Source: Verrucomicrobiota bacterium
GTDB lineage: Bacteria; Verrucomicrobiota; Verrucomicrobiia; Limisphaerales; UBA11320
NCBI GenBank assembly: GCA_016871475.1
Contig: VHDG01000299.1
Coordinates: forward strand, 1 to 5,599
Length of the DNA: 5,599 bases
Direction of reading: 5' to 3'
In this document: positions 1-5,599 of the stretch, piece after piece
Numbering within the stretch: the stretch's first letter is position 1
How the letters are laid out: every line of letters begins with the position of its first letter
The notes under the pieces: model-generated
The model's input: the letters and a program-made list of their open reading frames with translations, nothing else
Database searches by the model: none
Told to the model about the DNA's origin: nothing
Program-made: the position numbers and the translations under genes

Positions 1-1
1 C

Positions 2-1147
2 CGGATTCCCTGGCATGCTGTTTCCTGGAAGAACAGCTCCTTTCTCATGGGGACCTTGTTTCTTACGCTGACCGCGGTACCCTGGTACATCTGGTCCTAC
101 GGCATCAATGCGTTTCATGTAGGCTTGTTTCTGCTCTTTTTCATCGCCACCGGGTTGAGCATCACATTGGGGTATCATCGCCTCTTTTCGCATCTCAGCT
201 TCAAAGCATCCTGGCCCGTGAGGCTTTTCACTTTGATCTTTGGTGCGGCCGCCTTTGAGAACTCGGCTTATGTGTGGTGTGCGGACCATCGCCTGCACCA
301 CAAGCATGTGGATGGGGATGACGATCCATACAACATTCGTCTCGGCTTCTGGCATGCCCACATCGGCTGGATCATGTTCAAGCTCAAGCCCCAGCCTCCT
401 TACACCAACGTGGGCGACCTGGAGAAGGATCCTCTCGTCATGTGGCAGGATCGGAACTACGCCAAGATCGCCGTCACCGCCAGTTTCTTCGTGCCTGCAG
501 TGATCGGGTTCCTCTATGGCGGATGGGTGCATGCCCTGGGGGCATTTCTGATCGCCGGCGTCGCGCGCGTGGTGTTCGTCCAACACATGACGTTCTTCAT
601 CAACTCTCTCTGCCATACCATCGGGAACCGCCCCTATTCTTCGACCTGCTCCGCTCGGGACAGCGGCATCATGGCTCTTTTCACGTTCGGTGAAGGTTAC
701 CACAACTATCACCATGAGTTTCAGCACGACTATCGGAATGGCGTGAAGCCCTGGCAGTTTGACCCGACCAAGTGGGCGATCTGGTCGCTGGCGAAGCTGG
801 GCCTGGCTTCAAATCTGCGCCGGGTGCCGGATGAGAAGATACAACTGGCTGAGATTGCGGAGAAACAAAGGTGTTTCGAAAAACGGATGGCCCAGCAGCC
901 GGAGCCTCTCTCCGCACAGATTCTCGCTCGCCTGCACTCAGCTCAAGAGCAGTTGCAGACAGCGGTCCACGCCTGGGAACAGAAGAAGTCGGAATACTCG
1001 CGCGGTATGGAGCAGACGATCGAGCAGTCGCGACAAAAGCTCGCAGCCTTGAAACAGGAGTTCGATCTCGCCTCAGAGCGTCTTCGACTCGCGATCGAGC
1101 ACTGGCATCAGGAACATCGCCTCGCGTCTGCTGCTCTTTCCGCCTGA
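2..1147 (+). CDS. Acyl-CoA (delta-9 type) fatty acid desaturase, 5' end cut off by the window edge
   Basis: This is a membrane-bound di-iron desaturase that should introduce a cis double bond into saturated fatty acyl-CoA chains, adjusting membrane fluidity. Counting from the ATG at 47 (366 codons), the three histidine boxes are H44-RLFS-H49, H81-RL-HH-K-H87 and H219-NY-HH223. The supporting histidines in WHAHIGW (H103, H105) and the WQFDPTKW segment (236-243) are also typical. Hydrophobic stretches lie near 3-19, 24-41, 57-70, 143-158 and 163-180. The frame is open from base 2 with no ATG, GTG or TTG before 47, and those 15 codons read RIPWHAVSWKNSSFL, which looks like the usual desaturase N-terminus. 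No good ribosome site precedes ATG 47. I therefore treat the gene as partial, although a start at 47 is not excluded. Residues from about 265 to 360 form a charged helical coiled-coil tail. Related bacterial desaturases can carry such tails. It converges on the tsaB gene. The exact substrate (acyl-CoA, acyl-ACP or lipid) cannot be read from the sequence. Confidence 0.93.
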   Translation, partial: RIPWHAVSWKNSSFLMGTLFLTLTAVPWYIWSYGINAFHVGLFLLFFIATGLSITLGYHRLFSHLSFKASWPVRLFTLIFGAAAFENSAYVWCADHRLHHKHVDGDDDPYNIRLGFWHAHIGWIMFKLKPQPPYTNVGDLEKDPLVMWQDRNYAKIAVTASFFVPAVIGFLYGGWVHALGAFLIAGVARVVFVQHMTFFINSLCHTIGNRPYSSTCSARDSGIMALFTFGEGYHNYHHEFQHDYRNGVKPWQFDPTKWAIWSLAKLGLASNLRRVPDEKIQLAEIAEKQRCFEKRMAQQPEPLSAQILARLHSAQEQLQTAVHAWEQKKSEYSRGMEQTIEQSRQKLAALKQEFDLASERLRLAIEHWHQEHRLASAALSA

Positions 1148-1199
1148 ACCGTTCCGGCTAAGGCGGCGTCCATCCCCATCCAACCAGGGCCTTTCCGGC
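1148..1199. other. Convergent intergenic gap with weak hairpins at both gene ends
   Basis: These 52 bp separate the 3' ends of the desaturase and tsaB, which face each other. A 6 bp inverted repeat (CCGCCT at 1140-1145, AGGCGG at 1161-1166) spans the desaturase stop. A second one (ACCGTC at 1202-1207, GACGGT at 1221-1226) sits just inside the tsaB end. Neither is followed by a T-run in the direction of transcription, so neither qualifies as a standard intrinsic terminator. The 8 bp string TTCCGGCT occurs twice (1152-1159 and 1193-1200). Such short repeats are expected by chance in GC-rich DNA. Confidence 0.3.
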
Positions 1200-1865
1200 T
1201 CACCGTCCGGCCTGATCGGCGACGGTCTTGTACGAATCCGGCCGGATGTAGATGGGTTCCAGCTCTGAAGGCCTGGTCCAGATCCCTTTTTGGACTGCGA
1301 GTTCGGCGATCGATCTGGCGCTGGGATGGGATGAATGGTGGAGAGTGGGCGGGAGTAGCTTCGAGAGGTCTGGTCCGCGAAGAACGAGATCGGCGGGCTG
1401 CGCCGAAACAAAGGCCGCTGCGCTGATGAGCTTGAGCGGGCTCGCTTTCCCCACACCTGTTTCCGAGATTTCAAACCAGCCGACACACAATTCCCCGCGC
1501 TGGGCATCGAATGCGATTCCCGTTCTTCCACGAACCCCTTCGCGCCAGCTATCGCGAGCCAGCGCTTCGGCACTCGAAACCCCGGCCACGCGTATTCCCA
1601 GTCCGGCTGCCCACCCTTGCGCGATGGCGATTGCAACCCGGACCCCCGTGTAGGATCCCGGGCCCAGTCCCAGCGCCAGGCATTCCACTTCCCGGCGTTC
1701 CATGCCGCCGGCTGCCAGGGCTGACTCCACCAGGGCCAGGGCACGACTGTTCCTCCCCCCCGAGACATCCTCGTCCCAGATGGTCTCAGGGATCGACCCT
1801 GCTTCGGAATTCCAGGCGCAAGCGCTGCGTCGGCTGGAGGACAACTCAATCGCGAGTACTTTCAT
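1200..1865 (-). CDS. tsaB: TsaB (YeaZ), tRNA threonylcarbamoyladenosine biosynthesis scaffold protein
   Basis: TsaB is the cytoplasmic, catalytically inactive paralogue and partner of TsaD. In the TsaB-TsaD-TsaE complex it supports transfer of the threonylcarbamoyl group to A37 of tRNAs that decode ANN codons. The 221-residue product has the usual family length. It shows the ASKHA-type opening MKVLAIELSS, the hallmark GPGSYTGVR at 68-76 followed by an Ala/Gly-rich helix, the FDAQRGELCVGWFE strand (119-132, matching the family's DARRGEVY-like segment) and a C-terminal EPIYIRPD (203-210, the family's PxYLR). I chose the ATG at 1865. A TTG two codons upstream (1871) is also in frame, but the family normally begins right at the first strand. 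Neither start has a clear Shine-Dalgarno. The start lies inside the end of tsaE (20 bp overlap), so translation is probably coupled to tsaE. It is the last gene of the leftward operon. Confidence 0.95.
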   Translation of the reverse strand: MKVLAIELSSSRRSACAWNSEAGSIPETIWDEDVSGGRNSRALALVESALAAGGMERREVECLALGLGPGSYTGVRVAIAIAQGWAAGLGIRVAGVSSAEALARDSWREGVRGRTGIAFDAQRGELCVGWFEISETGVGKASPLKLISAAAFVSAQPADLVLRGPDLSKLLPPTLHHSSHPSARSIAELAVQKGIWTRPSELEPIYIRPDSYKTVADQAGR

Positions 1866-2280
1866 GCTCAATCAACCGATCGTGTTCGCCCCGCGTTTCA
1901 ATTCTCACCCACTCCCATGTGGGGGGACGCTGGTCACGGTCACACCAACGGTCCGGCCATTCGATCACCGTGATGGCTTCTTGTGGGAACAAATAATCTT
2001 CGAGCCCTGCACGTGACGTGTCCCGCGCGTCCTTCAACCGATACAGGTCCAGATGATGCAGCGGGCATCGCCCCGATGTGTAGGAGATCAGCAGGCCGAA
2101 TGTCGGTGACTGTATCCGATCCGCAATTCCAAGACCCCGGGCAATTCCTTTGACGAGCTGGGTTTTTCCGGCTCCCAGAGGGCCTTCCAAAGCCAGCACC
2201 TGCCCGGGACGTGCCTCGCGTCCCCACTGCTCGCCCCATGCCATCGTGTCGTCAGGATTTCGCGAAATGATCGTATCCAT
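1846..2280 (-). CDS. tsaE: TsaE (YjeE), P-loop ATPase of tRNA t6A biosynthesis
   Basis: TsaE is a small cytoplasmic ATPase that binds the TsaB-TsaD dimer and drives its cycling during t6A formation on tRNA. At 144 residues it has normal family length. Visible motifs in order are the Walker A loop GPLGAGKT (33-40), the SPTF segment (58-61), HLDLYRL (76-82) and VIEWPDR (105-111) with the conserved Glu-Trp pair. The Walker A loop has Pro34 where many TsaE proteins have Asp (GDLGAGKT). The substitution leaves the nucleotide-binding Gly/Lys/Thr core intact. The N-terminus (MDTIISRNPDDTMAWGEQWG) resembles the family's start, with a conserved Thr followed by the G-containing helix, which supports the ATG at 2280. 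GGGAG on the minus strand (2291-2295), 10 bases upstream and inside thiL, is a plausible ribosome site. The gene overlaps thiL by 29 bp and tsaB by 20 bp, and pairing with tsaB strongly supports the assignment. Confidence 0.96.
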   Translation of the reverse strand: MDTIISRNPDDTMAWGEQWGREARPGQVLALEGPLGAGKTQLVKGIARGLGIADRIQSPTFGLLISYTSGRCPLHHLDLYRLKDARDTSRAGLEDYLFPQEAITVIEWPDRWCDRDQRPPTWEWVRIETRGEHDRLIEHESTRD

Positions 2281-3190
2281 AATCTTTCAGCTCCCGAACC
2301 CCGGACTTGTCACGGATCAACAGGCCTGAGGCTTTTCTGATCTTCCCAACACAGGAGAGCGGGGTTCTGGGGAAAACCTCCTTCCATCGATCCAACAACG
2401 CCACCGCCTTCCCTGGCTTCTGGGTGAAGAGCAACTCGTAATCTTCCCCGTCCGTCAGGGCCGCGATCAATGGGCTCTTGTCGGTCCTTCCCTCCTTCGA
2501 TCGAATCCGGGCTGCTTTGCGAATCGGCAGCGCGCTGGCGAGGATCTCCGCTCCGAGCCTGCCTGGAGCGAGCAGATGCCGCAGGTCACCCGCCAGTCCA
2601 TCGCTCAGATCAAGCATCGCCGATGGGCGAAAATTCTCCGCCAGCCAGCGAGCCTCCTCGAGGCGGGGTTCGAACGAGAGATGGTGACCGTCGATCGAAC
2701 CGCCCAGTTCCCCCGTCACGAAGATGGCGTCACCCTCTCCTGCACCGGAGCGGAGAACCGCCTGTCCGCGAGATACGCTCCCCAGCAGGCTGATCGAAAG
2801 AATGAGGCGTTCGGGGTTGCGGACGGTTTCGCCTCCGGCGATCGCCACATCGTGCTGCTTCGCGAGCAGCTCCATGCCTGCGTAGATGGCTTCGATGAAT
2901 GAAGGCGCGCAGTTCTCCGGCATGGCGAGGGTCACGAGCGCGGCGATCGGAGTGCCTGCCATGGCTGCGATGTCGCTCAGACAGCGTGCGAGCGCTTTTC
3001 GGCCGATGGCTTCAGCTCCGGCTTCGCGGACAAAATGTATGCCTTCCACCACTGCGTCTGTTTTGAACAGGAACTCCTTTTCGGGAACTCCGAGGTCGAG
3101 AACCGCGCAGTCATCGCCAGGCCCCACGCGCACAGCGCGATTTGTGGGAACATTGCTGACCAGCAGGCGTATGAGGTCGAATTCTTTCAT
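2252..3190 (-). CDS. thiL: ThiL, thiamine-monophosphate kinase
   Basis: ThiL phosphorylates thiamine monophosphate with ATP to give thiamine diphosphate, the active cofactor, as the last step of bacterial thiamine synthesis in the cytoplasm. The 312-residue product belongs to the PurM/AIR-synthase-like kinase fold. In order it shows GPGDDCAV (23-30), the metal and nucleotide-binding KTDAVVEGIHF (43-53), LSDIAAMAGTP (71-81), GGETVRN (119-125, where GGDT is common), a GDAIFVTGELGGS strand-loop (153-165), LDLSDGLAGDL (193-203), DGEDYELLF (247-255) and a C-terminal GYDHF (305-309). Length and motif order match complete enzymes. The ATG at 3190 directly precedes the conserved EFDLI opening and lies 9 bp after the stop of the CPBP gene. 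I see no clear Shine-Dalgarno there, which suggests coupling to the upstream gene. No other thiamine gene and no TPP riboswitch is visible in the window. Confidence 0.96.
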   Translation of the reverse strand: MKEFDLIRLLVSNVPTNRAVRVGPGDDCAVLDLGVPEKEFLFKTDAVVEGIHFVREAGAEAIGRKALARCLSDIAAMAGTPIAALVTLAMPENCAPSFIEAIYAGMELLAKQHDVAIAGGETVRNPERLILSISLLGSVSRGQAVLRSGAGEGDAIFVTGELGGSIDGHHLSFEPRLEEARWLAENFRPSAMLDLSDGLAGDLRHLLAPGRLGAEILASALPIRKAARIRSKEGRTDKSPLIAALTDGEDYELLFTQKPGKAVALLDRWKEVFPRTPLSCVGKIRKASGLLIRDKSGVRELKDYGYDHFAKS

Positions 3191-3199
3191 GGCAATCGA

Positions 3200-3937
3200 T
3201 CAGGGTTTCAACTTCTCGAGGCCATCCCTGTTGATGAACAGAATGAAGTTCGTGAGGTTGAACGCGACGTGGGCTGCGATGGGGGCGAGGAGGGTGCGTG
3301 TGGAGACTGCGAGCCAGGTCAGGATCAGTCCGAACACGGCGAGGGGGAGGAACTTTTCGTAATCGAAGTGAATCAGCCCGAACGCGGCCGCGCTGAGCCA
3401 CCAGGCTCCGCGTTTCCAGCCGGCTTGATCGAGGGATTGGAAGAGGATGCCCCGGAAGAGCAGTTCTTCAAAAACCGGTGCGGTGACCACGGCCGTGAAC
3501 CCGAAGAGGATGAGCACGGCAGGGTGTTGGATGCTTTCGAGTATCGCCAGCGGCTTCTGGAGCTGGGGTTCGCGACCCAACAACTTCAGCGCCCATGTGG
3601 AGAGGCTGCCGAGCGTTCCCAGCAGGGGGATGCTTGCCAACCCGGCGAGAGCGCCCAGGGTGATCCGGCGTCCCGCGCGGGCTTCGGGATGTGACAGAAA
3701 CTCATTCCATCGAACCCCGTGTTCGCGCAGGAACACGGACAGCGCCCACAGGCCGCCGAGATGCAGGATGAGTGTGGCTGTCAGGAATCCCACGGGCGAA
3801 ATCCGGCCTTCCTCCGAGCTGGCGGGTTGAAGGAGAAGCCCGGCCAGATTGCTCAGCCCGAAAGCGAGAATCAGTCCTGATGCGAGTCGCAGAAGCGACA
3901 ATTTGTTCCAGACCGATGGAGTCACCACGCGACCCAT
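3200..3937 (-). CDS. CPBP family intramembrane glutamic endopeptidase (Rce1/Abi-like)
   Basis: This is a 245-residue polytopic membrane protein with the three CPBP (CAAX protease and bacteriocin-processing, formerly Abi) motifs: EELLFR (E157, E158, R162), FGLIH (F186, H190) and HVAFN (H223, N227). In Rce1-type enzymes the glutamates and histidines build the active site within the membrane. Hydrophobic segments lie near 15-36, 48-70, 92-112, 138-154, 178-190, 196-211 and 215-234. Substrates of bacterial family members are mostly unknown. Proposed roles include peptide maturation, bacteriocin self-immunity and membrane protein processing, and none can be chosen here because no bacteriocin or prenylated-protein gene is nearby. 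The ATG at 3937 is well supported by a purine-rich GAGGGAG on the minus strand four bases upstream. It is the first gene of the leftward operon with thiL, tsaE and tsaB, and its stop is 9 bp before thiL. All catalytic motif residues are present, so it is probably active. Confidence 0.9.
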   Translation of the reverse strand: MGRVVTPSVWNKLSLLRLASGLILAFGLSNLAGLLLQPASSEEGRISPVGFLTATLILHLGGLWALSVFLREHGVRWNEFLSHPEARAGRRITLGALAGLASIPLLGTLGSLSTWALKLLGREPQLQKPLAILESIQHPAVLILFGFTAVVTAPVFEELLFRGILFQSLDQAGWKRGAWWLSAAAFGLIHFDYEKFLPLAVFGLILTWLAVSTRTLLAPIAAHVAFNLTNFILFINRDGLEKLKP

Positions 3938-3960
3938 GCTACTCCCTCACCTTCTCCCCT
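3938..3960 (-). promoter_or_regulatory. Strong ribosome binding site of the CPBP gene
   Basis: Read on the minus strand, the bases just before ATG 3937 are purine-rich. They include GAGGGAG (3942-3948) with a 4-base spacer and a second GGGGAGAAGG-like stretch further upstream. This fixes the start of the operon's first gene and is the clearest Shine-Dalgarno in the window. Confidence 0.7.
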
Positions 3961-4020
3961 CAGCAAGATCGTTTTTGTTGCTTGAGCTCAGAGCCTGCCT
4001 TCGGGCTTGATCAGCGGCAC
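3938..4020. promoter_or_regulatory. Divergent intergenic region, expected to hold promoters in both directions
   Basis: These 83 bp separate the start of the leftward operon (CPBP-thiL-tsaE-tsaB) from the rightward binding-protein gene, so promoters for both units are expected here or slightly inside the flanking genes. I see no convincing -35/-10 pair. TTGAGC followed 17 bases later by GCTTGAT on the plus strand is only a weak candidate, and no operator-like palindrome beyond 6 bp was found. The call rests on gene orientation, not on a recognised promoter. Confidence 0.35.
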
Positions 4021-5599
4021 GTGAAACTCGATCGGATCCCATGCATTGTGCTCCGACATTCTGCTGCAACCCTGCTCGTAGCCGGCTGGTTGTTTGCCGC
4101 GCTCTTTCTGTGCGGCTGCGGCCGGGACGCGTACCGAGCGGACCTTGTCCTGATTAACGGCGCAGAACCTGAGACCCTCGATCCACAGATTTGCACCGGC
4201 CAGCCCGACGGGCGGGTAACTGGGGCTCTGTTCGAGGGTCTGACGAGGATCAATCCCAAGACGGGCACAGCTCAACCTGGGATCGCCGAACGATGGGAGA
4301 TCTCACCCGACGGCTTGACCTACAATTTTTTCCTCCGCAGCAACGCGTTTTGGTCCACAGGGGAACCGATCACAGCCCACGACTTTGTGTATTCCTGGAG
4401 GCGGGTGGTGGATCCTGGCACTGCTGCGGATTATGCGAGCCAGCTGTTTTATGTGAAAAACGGTGAAGCCATCAGCACGGGCAAGATCAAGGACCTCGCG
4501 CAGTTGGGGATTCGCGCGGTGAATGACCGTCAAGTGGAGGTCCGGTTGGAGAATCCAACGCCCTTCTTCCTGGATTTATGCGCTTTCAGAACCCTGGTGG
4601 TGGTGCCGCGTTGGACGATTGAGAAGGATGGGGACCGATGGCTGATGGTGAGACCTCTTCCAAGCAGCGGCTGCTATACCCTCGAGGAATGGAGGGTGAA
4701 TGACCGCGTCAGGCTGCGGAAGAATCCGCGGCATTGGGATGCAGTGAACATCCAGACGGACACCGTCGACTTGATTCACCTCGATTCGGCATCGACGGCG
4801 TTGAACTTGTTCAAGACGCGTCAGGCGGATGTGATTTGGGACAAGACCATGATTCCAAGCGAGCTCCTGGATGCCCTGAAGAGCGAGCCCTACATGCACA
4901 CCTTCAATTACCTCGCGACCTATTTTGTCAGGTTTAACGTGAACAAGAAGCCTTTCGACGATCCGCGAGTTCGGAGGGCCATGGCCATGGCTTTGGACAA
5001 GAAGCGAATCGCTTTGCATATCATGAAGGGTGGGGAGGCTCCGGCCGACTTTCTGGTTCCGCCCGGCACTGCCCACTATTCCCAGCCTCAAGGAGGGCTT
5101 CCTTATGATCCGGCCCAAGCCCGCAAGCTGCTCGCAGAGGCCGGCTACCCGGACGGGAAGGGGTTTCCTCCGTTCAGCTATCTCTACAACACCGCCAAAC
5201 AACATGAGCAGGTGGCGGTCGAGCTGCAGCAGATGTGGAGGAAGGAGCTGGGCATTTCCCTCGAGCTGCGAAACGTGGAGTGGAAGGTGTATCTCTCGGA
5301 TCAAAGCAGCTTGAAGTTTGATCTCAGCCGAAGTGCATGGACGGGCGATTACAATGACCCCAACACCTTCCTCGACATGTTCACAACCACGAGTGCGAAC
5401 AACCGCACCGGATGGAAGAACCCTCGATACGACGCCTTCATCCGTGAGGCGAATCAAACCGGCGATCTTGAGAAGCGGGCGGACATCCTCAGGCAGGCCG
5501 AGCGGTTACTGGTGGTGGAGGATGCCCCCATCGTCCCGCTTTTCTTTTACGCGGGCATCACGTTTTACCGCCCTGATGAGATCCAGGGCATCTATGCGA
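4021..5599 (+). CDS. OppA-like peptide ABC transporter substrate-binding lipoprotein, 3' end cut off by the window edge
   Basis: This is a family 5 extracellular solute-binding protein (SBP_bac_5, OppA/MppA subgroup) that should capture oligopeptides outside the inner membrane and hand them to an ABC permease. From GTG 4021 there are 526 complete codons with no stop. The N-terminus has a basic start, a hydrophobic stretch (about 14-31) and the lipobox LCGC ending at Cys33, so a lipoprotein is likely. Conserved segments are ETLDPQ (51-56), ALFEGLTRINP (69-79), the OppA signature ITAHDFVYSWRRVVDP (117-132), KNPRHWD (234-240), FDDPRVRRAMAMALDK (313-328) and GDYNDP (442-447). Asp443 of the last segment corresponds to the OppA residue that binds the peptide amino terminus. 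The reading ends in APIVPLFFYA and the following bases, close to the usual C-terminus, so only tens of residues are missing. The start is uncertain: GTG 4048 would give a shorter, equally good signal peptide, and no strong Shine-Dalgarno decides between them. Permease genes may follow. Confidence 0.93.
   Translation, partial: MKLDRIPCIVLRHSAATLLVAGWLFAALFLCGCGRDAYRADLVLINGAEPETLDPQICTGQPDGRVTGALFEGLTRINPKTGTAQPGIAERWEISPDGLTYNFFLRSNAFWSTGEPITAHDFVYSWRRVVDPGTAADYASQLFYVKNGEAISTGKIKDLAQLGIRAVNDRQVEVRLENPTPFFLDLCAFRTLVVVPRWTIEKDGDRWLMVRPLPSSGCYTLEEWRVNDRVRLRKNPRHWDAVNIQTDTVDLIHLDSASTALNLFKTRQADVIWDKTMIPSELLDALKSEPYMHTFNYLATYFVRFNVNKKPFDDPRVRRAMAMALDKKRIALHIMKGGEAPADFLVPPGTAHYSQPQGGLPYDPAQARKLLAEAGYPDGKGFPPFSYLYNTAKQHEQVAVELQQMWRKELGISLELRNVEWKVYLSDQSSLKFDLSRSAWTGDYNDPNTFLDMFTTTSANNRTGWKNPRYDAFIREANQTGDLEKRADILRQAERLLVVEDAPIVPLFFYAGITFYRPDEIQGIYA

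Noticed and set aside
1152..1200. Direct repeat TTCCGGCT as a possible insertion or attachment site
   Set aside because: It is only 8 bp, has no mobile gene beside it, and is easily explained by chance in GC-rich sequence.
1073..1849. A 258-codon minus-strand frame covering tsaB and the desaturase end
   Set aside because: It lies in another frame of tsaB and is Pro/Arg/Ser-rich with no motif, while the tsaB frame carries GPGSYTGVR and other family signatures.
3035..3694. A 219-codon plus-strand frame across the thiL start and the CPBP gene
   Set aside because: Its translation is Glu/Gly/Gln-rich low-complexity text antisense to two well-supported genes, so it is a shadow.
3200..3937. The CPBP gene as part of a phage-defence (abortive infection) island
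   Set aside because: The old Abi name is historical. The neighbours are housekeeping genes in one operon, and no defence gene, integrase or composition change is visible.
3916..4020. Possible upstream start (ATG 3916) for the binding protein
   Set aside because: It would add 35 polar residues before the signal peptide and overlap the start of the divergent CPBP gene. GTG 4021 or 4048 places the signal peptide at the N-terminus as expected.
3938..4020. A sigma-70 promoter or riboswitch, for example a TPP element for thiL
   Set aside because: The gap is too short for a TPP riboswitch plus leader, none of its conserved core was recognised, and only weak -35/-10 matches exist.
4576..5457. A 293-codon open frame on the minus strand inside the binding-protein gene
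   Set aside because: It is fully antisense to a gene with clear OppA-family motifs. Its translation resembles no family I know and has the composition expected of a GC-rich shadow frame.

Overview
The window looks like ordinary chromosomal DNA from a GC-rich bacterium (near 60 % GC by eye). It carries six protein-coding genes that pack it almost completely. The gene mix is a delta-9 type acyl-CoA desaturase, t6A and thiamine housekeeping genes, a CPBP protease-like membrane protein and an OppA-type lipoprotein. It fits a Gram-negative lineage, and the general style would suit Verrucomicrobiota or a neighbouring group. That placement is a guess from gene content and cannot be proved from this window. 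I saw no tRNA, rRNA, CRISPR array, insertion sequence or prophage signature.

Layout. (1) A rightward fatty acid desaturase fills the left edge and ends at 1147. Its reading frame is open to the first base, so its true start probably lies outside the window. It has all three histidine boxes and a coiled-coil tail. (2) A leftward cluster runs from 3937 down to 1200 in the order CPBP membrane protein, thiL, tsaE, tsaB. The spacings are 9 bp, a 29 bp overlap and a 20 bp overlap, so it is almost certainly one operon with translational coupling. (3) The desaturase and tsaB converge across 52 bp (1148-1199). (4) An 83 bp divergent gap (3938-4020) separates the CPBP gene from a rightward gene for an OppA-like solute-binding lipoprotein. 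That gene runs off the right edge with only its last few tens of residues missing, and it contains no stop inside the window.

How the genes fit together. TsaE and TsaB belong to the same pathway: with TsaC and TsaD, which are not seen here, they make the N6-threonylcarbamoyladenosine (t6A) modification of tRNAs reading ANN codons. ThiL makes thiamine diphosphate, and its tie to them appears to be co-transcription rather than shared chemistry. The CPBP protein leads the operon and its substrate is unknown. The binding protein probably serves an oligopeptide ABC importer whose permease and ATPase genes may lie beyond the right edge.

I did not find a previously undescribed system. The most useful points are the 5'-truncated desaturase with its coiled-coil tail, the tightly overlapped mixed-function operon, and the edge-truncated binding protein with a non-ATG start.
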